From the NCBI RefSeq assembly GCF_014334015.1, contig NZ_CP060488.1, positions 248,001-312,000 on the forward strand: DNA of 64,000 bases, written 5' to 3'. The notes under the pieces were generated by a model, which was not told the DNA's origin, searched no databases, and worked only from the letters and a program-made list of their open reading frames with translations. Positions 28,088 to 36,939 of this stretch are shown here, in pieces. The translations under genes were made by a program, and so were the position numbers. The stretch comes from Bacteroides sp. M10. GTDB lineage: Bacteria; Bacteroidota; Bacteroidia; Bacteroidales; Bacteroidaceae. Position 1 is the first letter of the stretch, and each line of letters opens with the position of its first letter.

Positions 28088-29214
28088 TTGAATCAGAAAT
28101 AAATAAGAGGTATTGTCAAAGTTGCGGGATGCCTCTCCGCTTTGATGTAGAGAAATATCTGGGTACTAACTCCGACGGTTCGCGAAGTGATGAATATTGC
28201 TATTACTGTCTGAAAGACGGAAAATATATCGTCGACATTCCAATGTCGGAAATGATTAATATCTGGATAAAATACACCGACAAGTACAATGAATATGCAG
28301 ATACTGCCTATTCGCCGGAAGAACTTAGGCACATACTCAACGAACGGTTACCCCATCTGAAACGGTGGAAACAAAAGTTGGAAACCTGTAATATCCATCA
28401 CCAGAAAATTCAGGATATAATCGTTTATATCAATAATCATTTATTCGAGACTTTGGATACAGACATGCTTAGCACGATAAGCGGACTTTCCAAATATCAC
28501 TTCAGAAGAGTGTTTCAAACTGTTGCCGGAGAAAATATCGGAAGCTACATACAGCGTTTACGTCTCGAACATATAGCACATTTGTTAGTATCCACCGAGT
28601 TTACATTAAATCAGATTTCGGAACAGACAAACTATCAGACCAAATTTAGTCTAGCCAAAGCCTTCAAAAAACATTTTGGCGTATCGAGCTCTCAATATAG
28701 AGAGAAGTACAAGCCGATGTATGATGAGCAACATGCGGTTATCACTCCTGAAATCCGGTCGATTCTGCCAATGAAAGTATTTTGTATCGAGGTTGGTGAA
28801 AAATACAAAGATGAGCTCCGATACAAATTAATATGGAACAGACTGACCAATTACGCCAAGCAGCATAATGAAGAAAAGTTGAATTATAAGTTTGTTAGCC
28901 TTAGTATGGATGACCCGTCCATAACTCCCACGAATAAATGCCGCTTCTATCTCGGGGTGACAATTGATGACACTGAAAATGATTCGCAACCGGGAGTGAT
29001 GGAAGTTCCCGGTGGACGTTATGCTGTATTCAGACATATTGGAGACTACTCTTTGTTGCATAAGTTCTACCGGACTATTTATGAAGAGTGGTTTCCGGAA
29101 AGTAAATATCGCCCTCAAAGTACCTTTAGCTTTGAGATGTATATGAACCGTCCCACCTCTACTCTTAGAACAGAATTAATGACCGACATTTATATTCCGG
29201 TCACAAAGAAATAA
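28084..29214 (+). CDS. Zinc-ribbon / AraC HTH / GyrI-like three-domain regulator
   Basis: 376 residues. An N-terminal zinc ribbon (about 10-90) with CQSCGMPL and YCYYCLKDG supplies four Cys ligands; AraC-type HTH (about 110-215: IQDIIVYINNHLFETLDTDMLSTISGLSKYHFRRVFQ, HFGVSSSQYREKY); and a GyrI-like effector-binding domain (about 225-375: YAVFRHIGDYSLLHKFYRTIYEEWFPES). GyrI-like domains bind drugs or small molecules, so a ligand-responsive activator is likely. The middle gene of DUF3788-AraC-GyrI, all on the plus strand. Confidence 0.88.
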   Translation: MIESEINKRYCQSCGMPLRFDVEKYLGTNSDGSRSDEYCYYCLKDGKYIVDIPMSEMINIWIKYTDKYNEYADTAYSPEELRHILNERLPHLKRWKQKLETCNIHHQKIQDIIVYINNHLFETLDTDMLSTISGLSKYHFRRVFQTVAGENIGSYIQRLRLEHIAHLLVSTEFTLNQISEQTNYQTKFSLAKAFKKHFGVSSSQYREKYKPMYDEQHAVITPEIRSILPMKVFCIEVGEKYKDELRYKLIWNRLTNYAKQHNEEKLNYKFVSLSMDDPSITPTNKCRFYLGVTIDDTENDSQPGVMEVPGGRYAVFRHIGDYSLLHKFYRTIYEEWFPESKYRPQSTFSFEMYMNRPTSTLRTELMTDIYIPVTKK

Positions 29215-29245
29215 GAAATTATCAACACTCTAAAAACAATGTATT

Positions 29246-29716
29246 ATGGGAAAGATTTCAGAAATCATGCTATTGAAACAACCGGAACAATCCGCTTTGG
29301 CTGTTGAAGTACACACGGATATGAATGGAATGCCGGAGGCTATCGGGAAGAACTTCGTAAAAATAGACTCTTTATTTAAGGCACAAGGCGAAGTCACTAC
29401 TGATATTCCTTACGTTGAGTATCCCGACTTTGAGAGCCTGACTGAACACAATATAAAAATGATTATTGGTCTAAAATCGTCCAGAGAGTTACAGGGTGAA
29501 GGGGCTATACGATCTATTACGATACCGGAAAGAAAAATAGTTTCCTGTCTGCATAGAGGAACTTACAATGAACTGGCTGTCCTGTACAATGAAATGATGG
29601 AATGGATAAAAAACAACGGTTACAAACCTTCGGGAACATCCATAGAATATTATTACAGCAATCCCAACGTACCCGAAGAAGAACAGGTGACGAGAATAGA
29701 AATGCCACTATTATGA
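29246..29716 (+). CDS. Stand-alone GyrI-like effector-binding protein
   Basis: 156 residues with the GyrI fold: LKQPEQSALAVEVHTDMNGMPEAIGKNFVKIDSLFKAQG, then KIVSCLHRGTYNELAVLYNEMMEWIKNNGYKPSGTSIEYYYSNP with the conserved Glu in SIEYYY and the final EEEQVTRIEMPL. Binds small amphiphilic ligands in related proteins. It shares its domain type with the AraC regulator 31 bp upstream, so both may sense the same compound. Confidence 0.85.
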   Translation: MGKISEIMLLKQPEQSALAVEVHTDMNGMPEAIGKNFVKIDSLFKAQGEVTTDIPYVEYPDFESLTEHNIKMIIGLKSSRELQGEGAIRSITIPERKIVSCLHRGTYNELAVLYNEMMEWIKNNGYKPSGTSIEYYYSNPNVPEEEQVTRIEMPLL

Positions 29717-29779
29717 ATATTTACTTCATCTAGTTATTTCTTTCCTTACTATCAATAACTATCGAATATACATTCCAGT

Positions 29780-29849
29780 TTTCGTTCAACTTAAGTCAAA
29801 CTAACGCTTGACTTAAGTTATTCTTTCGTTTTACTTAAGTCAAACGAAA
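29780..29849. repeat. Cluster of three ACTTAAGT palindromic repeats
   Basis: Two direct copies of the pattern TTTCGTTnnACTTAAGTCAAAC (starting about 29780 and 29824) flank one inverted copy. As a result AACTTAAGTCAA (29788-29799) pairs with TTGACTTAAGTT (29808-29819), and TTTCGTTT (29824-29831) pairs with AAACGAAA (29842-29849). The cluster lies between the GyrI-like gene and the MocR promoter. Possible operator or terminator; there is no T-tract. Confidence 0.7.
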
Positions 29850-29982
29850 ACTCATTAGGCAACGAAAAAGATATTGTATTCAAGGAGAACAACTAAAAAT
29901 AGCATAGCGAAAAATTAGTTCTTATCCCCCTGAAGTACCCCACAAAATAGATCAAACACAACAGATGCAGACATCATTTTTG

Positions 29983-29990
29983 TATCTTTG
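29983..29990 (+). promoter_or_regulatory. -7 box of the MocR-type regulator gene
   Basis: TATCTTTG matches TAnnTTTG and lies 17 bp before the ATG at 30008, which implies a very short 5' UTR. The surrounding GTATCTTTGC also fits the CTnDOT target core consensus, showing how unspecific that motif is. Confidence 0.5.
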
Positions 29991-30007
29991 CCGGATACAG
30001 AATAAAC

Positions 30008-31420
30008 ATGAAAAGAGAAATCCTATATCAAAAGATAGCCGGCACCATCGCTTGGCAAATAAAAACAGGTATATGGAAAGCAGGTGAGAAATTACCTTCT
30101 TTACGTACTATCAGCAATGAATATGGCGTGAGTTTAAACACGGCAATCCAGGTATATTATGAACTGGAAAAGGAAGGATTTATCATCTCCCGCCCCAAAT
30201 CAGGGTACATTGTCAATTATAAACCATTAAATTTGTCTGCTCCGGCAACAACACAACCTGCAACTCAATCTTTAGGAAAAGAAGAGGCCGACTTAATCAT
30301 GGAAGTATATCATTCCATCGAAGATTCGTCCATCACCCGTTTCTCACTGGGAATACCGGAAGACGTTCTATTGCCTATTGCAAAGCTCAATAAGGAATTA
30401 ATCAAGGCAATGTATTCACTTCCGGGAAACGGTACCAGGTATGAAGACCCGCAGGGAAATATTCGGTTAAGAAACTATATTGCCCGTTTTGCATATAGCT
30501 GGAATGGAAATCTGACTGAAGATGATATTGTCACTACCACGGGAGTGACCAATTCTATCTCTTTAGCATTATCTGTTATTGCCCGAAAAGGAGATACGAT
30601 AGCTGTTGAAAGTCCTGTTTATTTCGGCATATTGCAGTTGGCCAACAGCATGGGACTCCGGGTGTTGGAACTGCCCACCAACCCTGTAACAGGTATTGAG
30701 CCCGATGCTTTAAGAAAAGTATTACCGCAGATTAATCTATGCCTGCTTATCAGTAATTTCAGTAATCCACTGGGAAGTTGTATGCCCGATGAGCATAAAA
30801 AAGAGGTAGTGCAGATGTTGGCTGAACATAATATTCCTCTGATTGAAGATGATTTATACGGTGATGTATTCTTCGGACATTCACGCCCTAAGCCATGCAA
30901 AGCTTTCGATGAAAAGGGACTTGTGTTATGGTGTGGCTCTGTGTCAAAGACATTAGCTCCCGGTTACCGGGTAGGCTGGATTGCCCCCGGTAAATTTAAA
31001 GATGCTGTTATTCGCCAAAAACATATTCATTTAATATCCACTCCTACCCTCAATCAGGAGGCTATCGCCAACTTTATGGAAAACGGCAGGTATGAGAATC
31101 ATTTGCGCAGGTTGCGCCATGAATTACATTCCAACAGTCTTCATCTGGCACAATCTATTACCGACTATTTCCCCGAAGACACTAAAATCATAACTCCGCA
31201 GGGAGGTTTCATGCTTTGGGTGGAACTAAACAAAAAGATTGATACCACAGAATTATATTACAAAGCCATGCAACACAAGATCAGCATTGCTCCCGGACGC
31301 ATGTTTACACTGCACGACCAGTACAGAAACTGTATGCGTTTGAGTTTCGGCCAGCAATGGAGTCCTTTTATCGAAGAACGCTTGCAGGTTTTAGGAAGTG
31401 TTATCAAAGAATCATTCTGA
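30008..31420 (+). CDS. MocR/PdxR-type regulator (GntR HTH fused to an aminotransferase fold)
   Basis: Transcription factor that uses PLP as cofactor or ligand. 470 residues: winged HTH of GntR type (1 to about 75, GEKLPSLRTISNEYGVSLNTAIQVYYELEKEGFIISRPKSGY), a linker, and a type I aminotransferase domain (about 110-468) with ISNFSNPLGSCMPD, EDDLYGDV and the Schiff-base Lys in GSVSKTLAPGYRVGW. Its 3' end overlaps the stop of a second aminotransferase gene on the other strand by 9 bp. Targets are often direct repeats near the gene; see the repeat cluster at 29780-29849. Confidence 0.92.
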   Translation: MKREILYQKIAGTIAWQIKTGIWKAGEKLPSLRTISNEYGVSLNTAIQVYYELEKEGFIISRPKSGYIVNYKPLNLSAPATTQPATQSLGKEEADLIMEVYHSIEDSSITRFSLGIPEDVLLPIAKLNKELIKAMYSLPGNGTRYEDPQGNIRLRNYIARFAYSWNGNLTEDDIVTTTGVTNSISLALSVIARKGDTIAVESPVYFGILQLANSMGLRVLELPTNPVTGIEPDALRKVLPQINLCLLISNFSNPLGSCMPDEHKKEVVQMLAEHNIPLIEDDLYGDVFFGHSRPKPCKAFDEKGLVLWCGSVSKTLAPGYRVGWIAPGKFKDAVIRQKHIHLISTPTLNQEAIANFMENGRYENHLRRLRHELHSNSLHLAQSITDYFPEDTKIITPQGGFMLWVELNKKIDTTELYYKAMQHKISIAPGRMFTLHDQYRNCMRLSFGQQWSPFIEERLQVLGSVIKESF

Positions 31421-32608
31421 TTGGCGGATATACTCCTTTACCACCTCTCCGAGAGTCTTCAGCCCTTTCTCTATTTTGTCTTCAGGCATATTGGAGTAGT
31501 TTATTCTAAGCGTATTTTCCTTGTTGCCATTCGGATAAAAAGAACCTCCCGGAACAAAAGCAATCTTTTTCTCCAGACTTCTGACTAAAACATCGCGTGC
31601 TGAAATCCCCACAGGAAGTTCTATCCAGGTAAATAGTCCGCCTTCGGGCCGAGTGAACTTTATTGTATCCGGAAAATAACGTTCTATACTTTCAATCGCA
31701 ACATTCCTGCGCCTTCTATATACTTCGACTATTTTTGCAATATGTTTATCAATATCATACCGCTTCAGATATTCGGCAATGGTCATCTGGGCAATAGTGT
31801 TGCATTGTAAATCCGTACCTTGCTTGACTAATACATATTTGCGGATAATATCTTTATCCCCCGCAACCCAGCCAATCCGGAAACCGGGACAGAATATTTT
31901 CGAAAAACTGCCTGTACACAAAATATTTCCAGCCTCATCAAAAGACTTTATAGAGGGCAAAGGTTCTCCCTCAAACCTTAACTCGCCATACGGATTATCC
32001 TCAATAACTGCAACACTGTATTTGGCAGATAATTCAGCCAATTTCCTGCGTCTTTCCAGACTCCACGTTTTTCCTGTAGGATTCTGAAAGGTAGGTATGG
32101 CATATATCAGTTTTATATGCGAAGTGTTGCTCAAAACATCTTCCAAAACGTCCATCATCATCCCTTCCTCATCCGTGGGAATTTCAATGAAGCTACACCC
32201 ATACGCTTTGAATGCGCTAATCGCAGCCAAATAGGTCGGGCTTTCACAAAGCACGACATCTCCTTCGTCCAAAAAGACTTTTCCGGACAAGTCCAATCCT
32301 TGTTGCGAACCATGGGTTATCAAAATATTGTCTTTATCGAAAGCAGTCCCCAAACGCCCGTTCATCCGGTTGGCAATCCATTCTCGCAAAGGAGCATAAC
32401 CTTCCGTTGTGGTATATTGAAGTGCTTTTGTACCTGCTTCTTTCAATACAATCTGATTGATCTCATTGATTTCATCTATTGGGAAAAGTTCCGGAGCAGG
32501 CAGACCACCGGCAAACGAAATCACCTCTTCCTGTTCAGTCACTTTTAATATCTCTCTTATTTCCGAAGCCTTTATATAAGACATTCTTTTAGCAAAATTC
32601 AACTTCAT
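31412..32608 (-). CDS. PLP-dependent aminotransferase, class I (2-aminoadipate/kynurenine-type)
   Basis: 398 residues from the ATG at 32608, chosen because AAAGG lies just upstream (cttaaaggtt-ATG on the minus strand); the longer reading frame to 32647 lacks this. Fold type I with YTTTEGYAPLREWIA, THGSQQGLDL, YAIPTFQNPTG, EDNPYGELRF and the PLP Lys in TGSFSKIFCPGFRIGW. The family covers 2-aminoadipate, kynurenine and valine aminotransferases; substrate is not decided here. Convergent and overlapping by 9 bp with the MocR gene, suggesting a paired role. Confidence 0.9.
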   Translation of the reverse strand: MKLNFAKRMSYIKASEIREILKVTEQEEVISFAGGLPAPELFPIDEINEINQIVLKEAGTKALQYTTTEGYAPLREWIANRMNGRLGTAFDKDNILITHGSQQGLDLSGKVFLDEGDVVLCESPTYLAAISAFKAYGCSFIEIPTDEEGMMMDVLEDVLSNTSHIKLIYAIPTFQNPTGKTWSLERRRKLAELSAKYSVAVIEDNPYGELRFEGEPLPSIKSFDEAGNILCTGSFSKIFCPGFRIGWVAGDKDIIRKYVLVKQGTDLQCNTIAQMTIAEYLKRYDIDKHIAKIVEVYRRRRNVAIESIERYFPDTIKFTRPEGGLFTWIELPVGISARDVLVRSLEKKIAFVPGGSFYPNGNKENTLRINYSNMPEDKIEKGLKTLGEVVKEYIRQSE

Positions 32609-32819
32609 AACCTTTAAGTATATTAGGAGATTAAAACAACACTGCAAAGTAAAGCAAAAAAGAAAGACGAGAACAGATACACTTTTTTATATATTGACAG
32701 GTACAGATGAGGGAGTTTTCAAAGGATAGCTATATGAAGTTAATCTCCCATATTACTTATTTCGTCATGAGGAATCAGGGCGTTCGTCGAATAATCCTAT
32801 ACAGAACCCTGTTTAAACT

Positions 32820-32827
32820 TACCTTTG
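32820..32827 (+). promoter_or_regulatory. -7 box before the 72-residue protein gene
   Basis: TACCTTTG matches TAnnTTTG, 30 bp before the ATG at 32858. No good -33 element. It argues for the short start at 32858 and against a frame opening at 32707. Confidence 0.4.
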
Positions 32828-32857
32828 CACAGAAAACAATAGTAATCGATAGTAACT

Positions 32858-33076
32858 ATGGAAGAGCAAATACTAATTTTTCGCACCTCGGTAAAGAATG
32901 TACGGGATATCAAACATATCGCAGCGCTTTTCACCCTATGTCCCCAAATCTACAAATGGAATGTAGATATGGAGGACTGGGAAAAAGTGTTGAGAATAGA
33001 ATGTCAGGGAATCACCCCGACTGAAATATCAAAGGCATTACGCGCCATCAACATTTATGCGCAGGAACTGGAATAA
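32858..33076 (+). CDS. Small protein with a ferredoxin-like (HMA-shaped) fold, no metal ligands
   Basis: 72 residues from MEEQILIFRTSV. The order strand-helix-strand-strand-helix-strand, with IFRTSVKNVRDIKHIAALF, YKWNVDMEDWEKVLRIECQG and TEISKALRAINIYAQELE, matches heavy-metal-associated chaperones, but the CxxC metal site is absent. Similar small proteins are common in Bacteroides and unassigned. It has its own -7 box and is convergent with the DUF3795 gene. Confidence 0.65.
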   Translation: MEEQILIFRTSVKNVRDIKHIAALFTLCPQIYKWNVDMEDWEKVLRIECQGITPTEISKALRAINIYAQELE

Positions 33077-33098
33077 AGCAGAGAGAGAAAGCCAAAAA

Positions 33099-33566
33099 CT
33101 AATAACGAGGTAAATCCTTTACTTCTTCATAATATTTTTCTATTCCAATCTCTTGCATCCGTCTGTTGATGGCTACAAATCTCTTATATAAATGTTCATC
33201 AAAACCTGTATTCTCACAAGGAAAATGGCTACACTGGAAGCAATAATCCACTTGCTTCTCTTCGCTGCATACACGAACATTACAGGTTTTGAACAACTTG
33301 CATTTCTCTTTTCTGCACCCCTGACAAGTCGCTACGGATAAATGATTCAAAAACTCTTTAAAATCGGGGTATTTTGCAAAGACAGGCTCATCAAGCATCT
33401 CTACAAAACGTTGTGCATAGACATCAAAATTGCCTAATGCCTTCTTGAGTTCACCGCTGTGATAAGAAATATCTCCATCGGCAAAAGCAAAGCACTTTCC
33501 GCAATGCAGTCCACAAGGGGCAATGCGCCCCTTAATAAATTCACCATCCACCTTTTTCATTTTCAC
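33099..33566 (-). CDS. DUF3795 cysteine-rich protein
   Basis: 155 residues with many Cys residues in paired motifs: CGLHCGKCFAF, CQGCRKEKCKLFKTCNVRVC, CFQCSHFPC. This is the DUF3795 signature, probably a metal (Zn or Fe-S) binding protein. Function unknown. It overlaps the end of the MarR-GNAT gene by 4 bp and is translated after it, so both form one operon under the same operator. Confidence 0.85.
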   Translation of the reverse strand: MKMKKVDGEFIKGRIAPCGLHCGKCFAFADGDISYHSGELKKALGNFDVYAQRFVEMLDEPVFAKYPDFKEFLNHLSVATCQGCRKEKCKLFKTCNVRVCSEEKQVDYCFQCSHFPCENTGFDEHLYKRFVAINRRMQEIGIEKYYEEVKDLPRY

Positions 33567-34519
33567 TCTTCAATTATTAATTCCATCTGTATGTCTCCTC
33601 TTTCATAAGTCGTGTGATATTCGGGAAGTTCCTTGAAGCCCAACTTATGATAAATATGGATAGCCGGTTTCAGACGCGTATTGCTCTCTATAAAGATTCT
33701 TTTACCACCAAGCTCCTTCGCTTTATTTACAACTGCTTCGCAAAGCAGTACTCCAATACCTTTGCCCTGAACCTTAGGGCTGACAGCCAGTTTGGCCAAC
33801 TCATAATCATAAAGCGGATGATCCATCTTACACAAAGCACATACACCGACCGGCTCATCTTTATAAAGAGCCACCAAAATAGCTCCTCCCTTATCCAGAA
33901 TATATTCCTTTGGATGATCCAAAGCCTTGTAATCGGCCTCTTCCATCCGAAAATAAGCAGTTATCCACTCTTCGTTAAGGGTCCGGAAGGCAGATTGATA
34001 GCAAGGTTCATAAGGAACTATTTTGATGTCCTTACTCTCTCGTTCCTTTTTCGCTTCCTTCACCCGCTCCAACAGGGATTTATCCAACAAAAGATTCTCC
34101 CATTCTTCGATAGCCTCCCAAAGGTCATTCCGGGTTTGCTGCGTGATTTGCTCAATAGCTGCCGTAACATCTATACACTGTTCCGAAAAAGAGTCGGACA
34201 TTCTTTTTCCTTTGGCAGATAACATGACTATGTTTCTTCTCCCGTCGGATTTGTCCTTTGTCTCCTTCACTAATCCTTTAGCTACCATTTCTTTAATAAT
34301 ATTACTCACGGAAGGATGAGAATGACCAATCTCTTTGGCTATGGACGTAATGGTTTTTGCCTCCCCACGTGATAATACAAAAAATACAGGAAACCATTTC
34401 GGTTTGAGGTCTACTCCAAACATTTTATAGATGGCGGCTGCATCTACTGTTATTTTATCGGTCAACATGCGTAATCTGCTACCGATGGCTAATTTGCCTG
34501 TCTGATTAAAAAAGTCCAT
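33563..34519 (-). CDS. MarR-type regulator fused to a GNAT acetyltransferase
   Basis: 318 residues. N-terminal winged HTH (about 1-145) of MarR type: SIAKEIGHSHPSVSNIIKEMVAKGLVKETKDKSDGRRNIVMLSAKG. C-terminal GNAT domain (about 155-316) with acetyl-CoA loop VSPKVQGKGIGVLLCEAVVNKAKELG and HKLGFKEL. Such two-domain proteins occur widely; the GNAT substrate is unknown. The promoter and two palindromes lie in the 138 bp upstream, so autorepression is likely. First gene of the pair with DUF3795. Confidence 0.9.
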   Translation of the reverse strand: MDFFNQTGKLAIGSRLRMLTDKITVDAAAIYKMFGVDLKPKWFPVFFVLSRGEAKTITSIAKEIGHSHPSVSNIIKEMVAKGLVKETKDKSDGRRNIVMLSAKGKRMSDSFSEQCIDVTAAIEQITQQTRNDLWEAIEEWENLLLDKSLLERVKEAKKERESKDIKIVPYEPCYQSAFRTLNEEWITAYFRMEEADYKALDHPKEYILDKGGAILVALYKDEPVGVCALCKMDHPLYDYELAKLAVSPKVQGKGIGVLLCEAVVNKAKELGGKRIFIESNTRLKPAIHIYHKLGFKELPEYHTTYERGDIQMELIIEE

Positions 34520-34545
34520 GTTTTTATTAGTTGCGTCACTAAATA

Positions 34546-34624
34546 CGTAATTGATTACGCAAATATATTAGCTTTTTATAATATGAACAAACATTTTTCG
34601 CAAAAATACGTAAGCCGTTACATA
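34546..34624. promoter_or_regulatory. MarR-type operator sites and promoter of the MarR-GNAT operon
   Basis: CGTAAT TG ATTACG (34546-34559) is a clean palindrome touching the -7 box TATATTTG (minus strand, complement 34560-34567). A second, looser site ACGTAAgccgTTACAT lies at about 34608-34623. The first would block RNA polymerase directly, as expected of a MarR autorepressor. Confidence 0.6.
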
Positions 34625-34657
34625 ATTAGTTCTATTTATGGATAAACATCAGGAAAT

Positions 34658-36031
34658 TTAGCTTATGTGCAAAGTGCTCCTTTGGATTTTTCCCAATATT
34701 TTGGGGAACTGCCAGAAGAACAACAAAGTACAACAAATTGCCGCTGTCGCATCGGATATTGCTTCAGCCGCATATACACCGGCTACTCCCATAAAATGTG
34801 GCGATATTAATGCCAATGGGATCAATAGGATTGCTTTGCGCAACAAGGCTATGAAAATAGAAATTTTTGCTTGTCCCAAGGCTACAAACATATTTTGGCA
34901 GGCTCGTTGCAATCCGAAAATAGTCATACCACCCAAGAAAACAGGCATTGCCCAGCGGACTGTTTCTATCAATCTTTCATCACTCGTAAAGGCGGAAGCT
35001 ACTGTTGAGGGGAAAAGAATCATAAACAACATCAGCAGTAAGTTGAATGAGAACATGGTTATCAATGCGACACGGAAACAGTCTTTGACACGTTGTTTAT
35101 CGCCGTGCCCATAATTATAACTCACAATAGGAACGAACCCTTGCGCAAATCCTGTTAATGGGACACTTGCAAATTGCATCGCACTTTGCAAGATGGTCAA
35201 TGCGCTGACATAAATATCTCCAAAATCTTTCAGGCTGCTGTTCAGAACAAAGCCAACCAGGCTTTCGGTACTTGCCATAATAAACGGTGATACGCCCAAA
35301 GCAAATATAGAAAGTATTATTTCCCGGTTCAACGCCATATAACGTTTTTCTAAAGGGAGAGAGGCGTACCGGGAGAAAAGGAAAGTTAAAACCCACACTG
35401 CACTACATGCCTGTGAAAGCACTGTAGCCAGAGCTGCACCTTTTACTCCCATATCGAGCCAAAAAATGAAAATCGGGTCGAGGACGATATTCAACAGTGC
35501 TCCTATTAATACCGAGTACATGGCGATAGCAGGACGCCCTTGTGCATTGATAAAAGAATTTAATCCTGTGGATATTTCTACGAAGATAGTTCCTAATAAA
35601 TAGATAGAAAGATAGTTGACTGCATACTCCAATGTATTTTCTGAAGCTCCTGTAAAAAGTAGAATCGGCTCCATAAAGGTATATGCGATGAGAGAAGTAA
35701 ACAAGGTGAATAGTATCAGCAGGATAAAACCATTACCCAGAATTTTTCCGGCACGTGAACGATCCCCCTGTCCGAGTGCGATAGCCGCTAACGGCGCACC
35801 CCCACCTCCTACTATCGCTGAAAAAGAAGAAATCAGTATAACAAGAGAAGTCGTTACTCCTACACCCGCCAATGCATCCGTACCAATCCCAGGGATATGG
35901 CCAATATAAATACGGTCGACCATGCTATAAAGCAAATTAACAAATTGCGCTGCCACAGCCGGAAGTGCCATCTTAAAAACAAGCGGTAACATGCGCTCTG
36001 TCCCCAGTCGTTCTTCATATTTATTTATCAT
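34658..36031 (-). CDS. MATE family multidrug efflux transporter
   Basis: Na+ or H+ coupled exporter in the inner membrane. 457 residues with 12 hydrophobic segments in two six-helix halves. Family features: LPAVAAQFVNLLYSMVDRIYIGHIPGIGTDALAGVGV at the N-terminus, GGGGAPLAAIALGQGDRSRAG, and NSFINAQGRPAIAMYSVLIGALLNIVLDPIFIF. Substrates are not evident. On the minus strand upstream of the MarR-GNAT gene, but with the operator and a separate promoter in between, so probably a separate unit. Confidence 0.95.
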   Translation of the reverse strand: MINKYEERLGTERMLPLVFKMALPAVAAQFVNLLYSMVDRIYIGHIPGIGTDALAGVGVTTSLVILISSFSAIVGGGGAPLAAIALGQGDRSRAGKILGNGFILLILFTLFTSLIAYTFMEPILLFTGASENTLEYAVNYLSIYLLGTIFVEISTGLNSFINAQGRPAIAMYSVLIGALLNIVLDPIFIFWLDMGVKGAALATVLSQACSAVWVLTFLFSRYASLPLEKRYMALNREIILSIFALGVSPFIMASTESLVGFVLNSSLKDFGDIYVSALTILQSAMQFASVPLTGFAQGFVPIVSYNYGHGDKQRVKDCFRVALITMFSFNLLLMLFMILFPSTVASAFTSDERLIETVRWAMPVFLGGMTIFGLQRACQNMFVALGQAKISIFIALLRKAILLIPLALISPHFMGVAGVYAAEAISDATAAICCTLLFFWQFPKILGKIQRSTLHIS

Positions 36032-36124
36032 CCCAAACTTCTTTTTCTAAAATCAGTTGCAAAGTTATAAGAAAAACAGGCTTCCGATTTAAAACCATTG
36101 GATAAAATAAATATAATACATCAG

Positions 36125-36859
36125 TTATCTCCATGTAAGAAATCCATAGATATACTGATTGATAAGGTTGTGTTGTTCTTCCGTTCCATTCTCTCCCATA
36201 TTGCTATGTGTTACTCCATCTAATTTTACAACCTTCATCCGGAATTGTTCCTGCTCCTTTTCAGTAGGTAACACTCCAGAGTCTGCATCATAATCGCCTC
36301 CTCTTAGTGTATAGAGTCGAGGTTTCTGTGTTCTGGGCATTATCATTCTGCGATGATCCATAGATATGGCTTTATTTATCAACTGCGGATATCGGGTAGC
36401 AAATAACATGGTCATATCTCCGCCATTGGAATGTCCTATCAATATAAAGTCATTCCAATTTAATTGTGGCTTCAATTTCTTAAATTCCTGAATAGTAAAA
36501 AGAATATTTGCCACTCCCCTTTCCCAATTTGGCATGCGTGTTTCCATGAAATTACCTTCCATGGCCAAAAGAGGATCATCTGCCAATTCATGTTGTATGC
36601 TTATTACGTAAAAGCCTTTCTGGGAAAGGAATCGTGTTAGATAGGCATAAGTCTGATTGGACTTATTATTTTTATTTCCATCGTAGCCGTGGCTAAATAT
36701 AATGACTTTTGTTTTCGAATTCACTTTGTGCGGCTGATAGACGGCTAGCGGTATCACTCTGTTTCTTGAAGCATCAAAAAGGCAAGTCGAAAACTCTATT
36801 TGTGAGAAACAAGAGAGTGCTGATAATAAAAGAACAAATACAATAATTAGTTTCTTCAT
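36125..36859 (-). CDS. Secreted alpha/beta hydrolase
   Basis: 244 residues with a signal peptide (MKKLIIVFVLLLSALSCFSQ). The fold shows VIIFSHGYDGNKNNKSNQTYAYLTRFLSQKGFYVISIQHE, the nucleophile elbow GHSNGG (Ser at about residue 143), and a late His in LDGVTHSNMG. Asp in GGDYDADSG can complete the triad. A serine esterase or peptidase is likely; substrate unknown. Single gene, with 80 bp to the next minus-strand gene. Confidence 0.82.
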   Translation of the reverse strand: MKKLIIVFVLLLSALSCFSQIEFSTCLFDASRNRVIPLAVYQPHKVNSKTKVIIFSHGYDGNKNNKSNQTYAYLTRFLSQKGFYVISIQHELADDPLLAMEGNFMETRMPNWERGVANILFTIQEFKKLKPQLNWNDFILIGHSNGGDMTMLFATRYPQLINKAISMDHRRMIMPRTQKPRLYTLRGGDYDADSGVLPTEKEQEQFRMKVVKLDGVTHSNMGENGTEEQHNLINQYIYGFLTWR

Positions 36860-36939
36860 GTCTATGATGTGATATTTATTATTCTATAAATCTAAGAGCA
36901 ACTGAATTATAACAATGAATGCATAATGTAAGGAAGGGA

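Noticed and set aside
29982..29991. GTATCTTTGC as a second CTnDOT-type target core
   Set aside because: It is simply the -7 box of the MocR gene; no element is inserted there.
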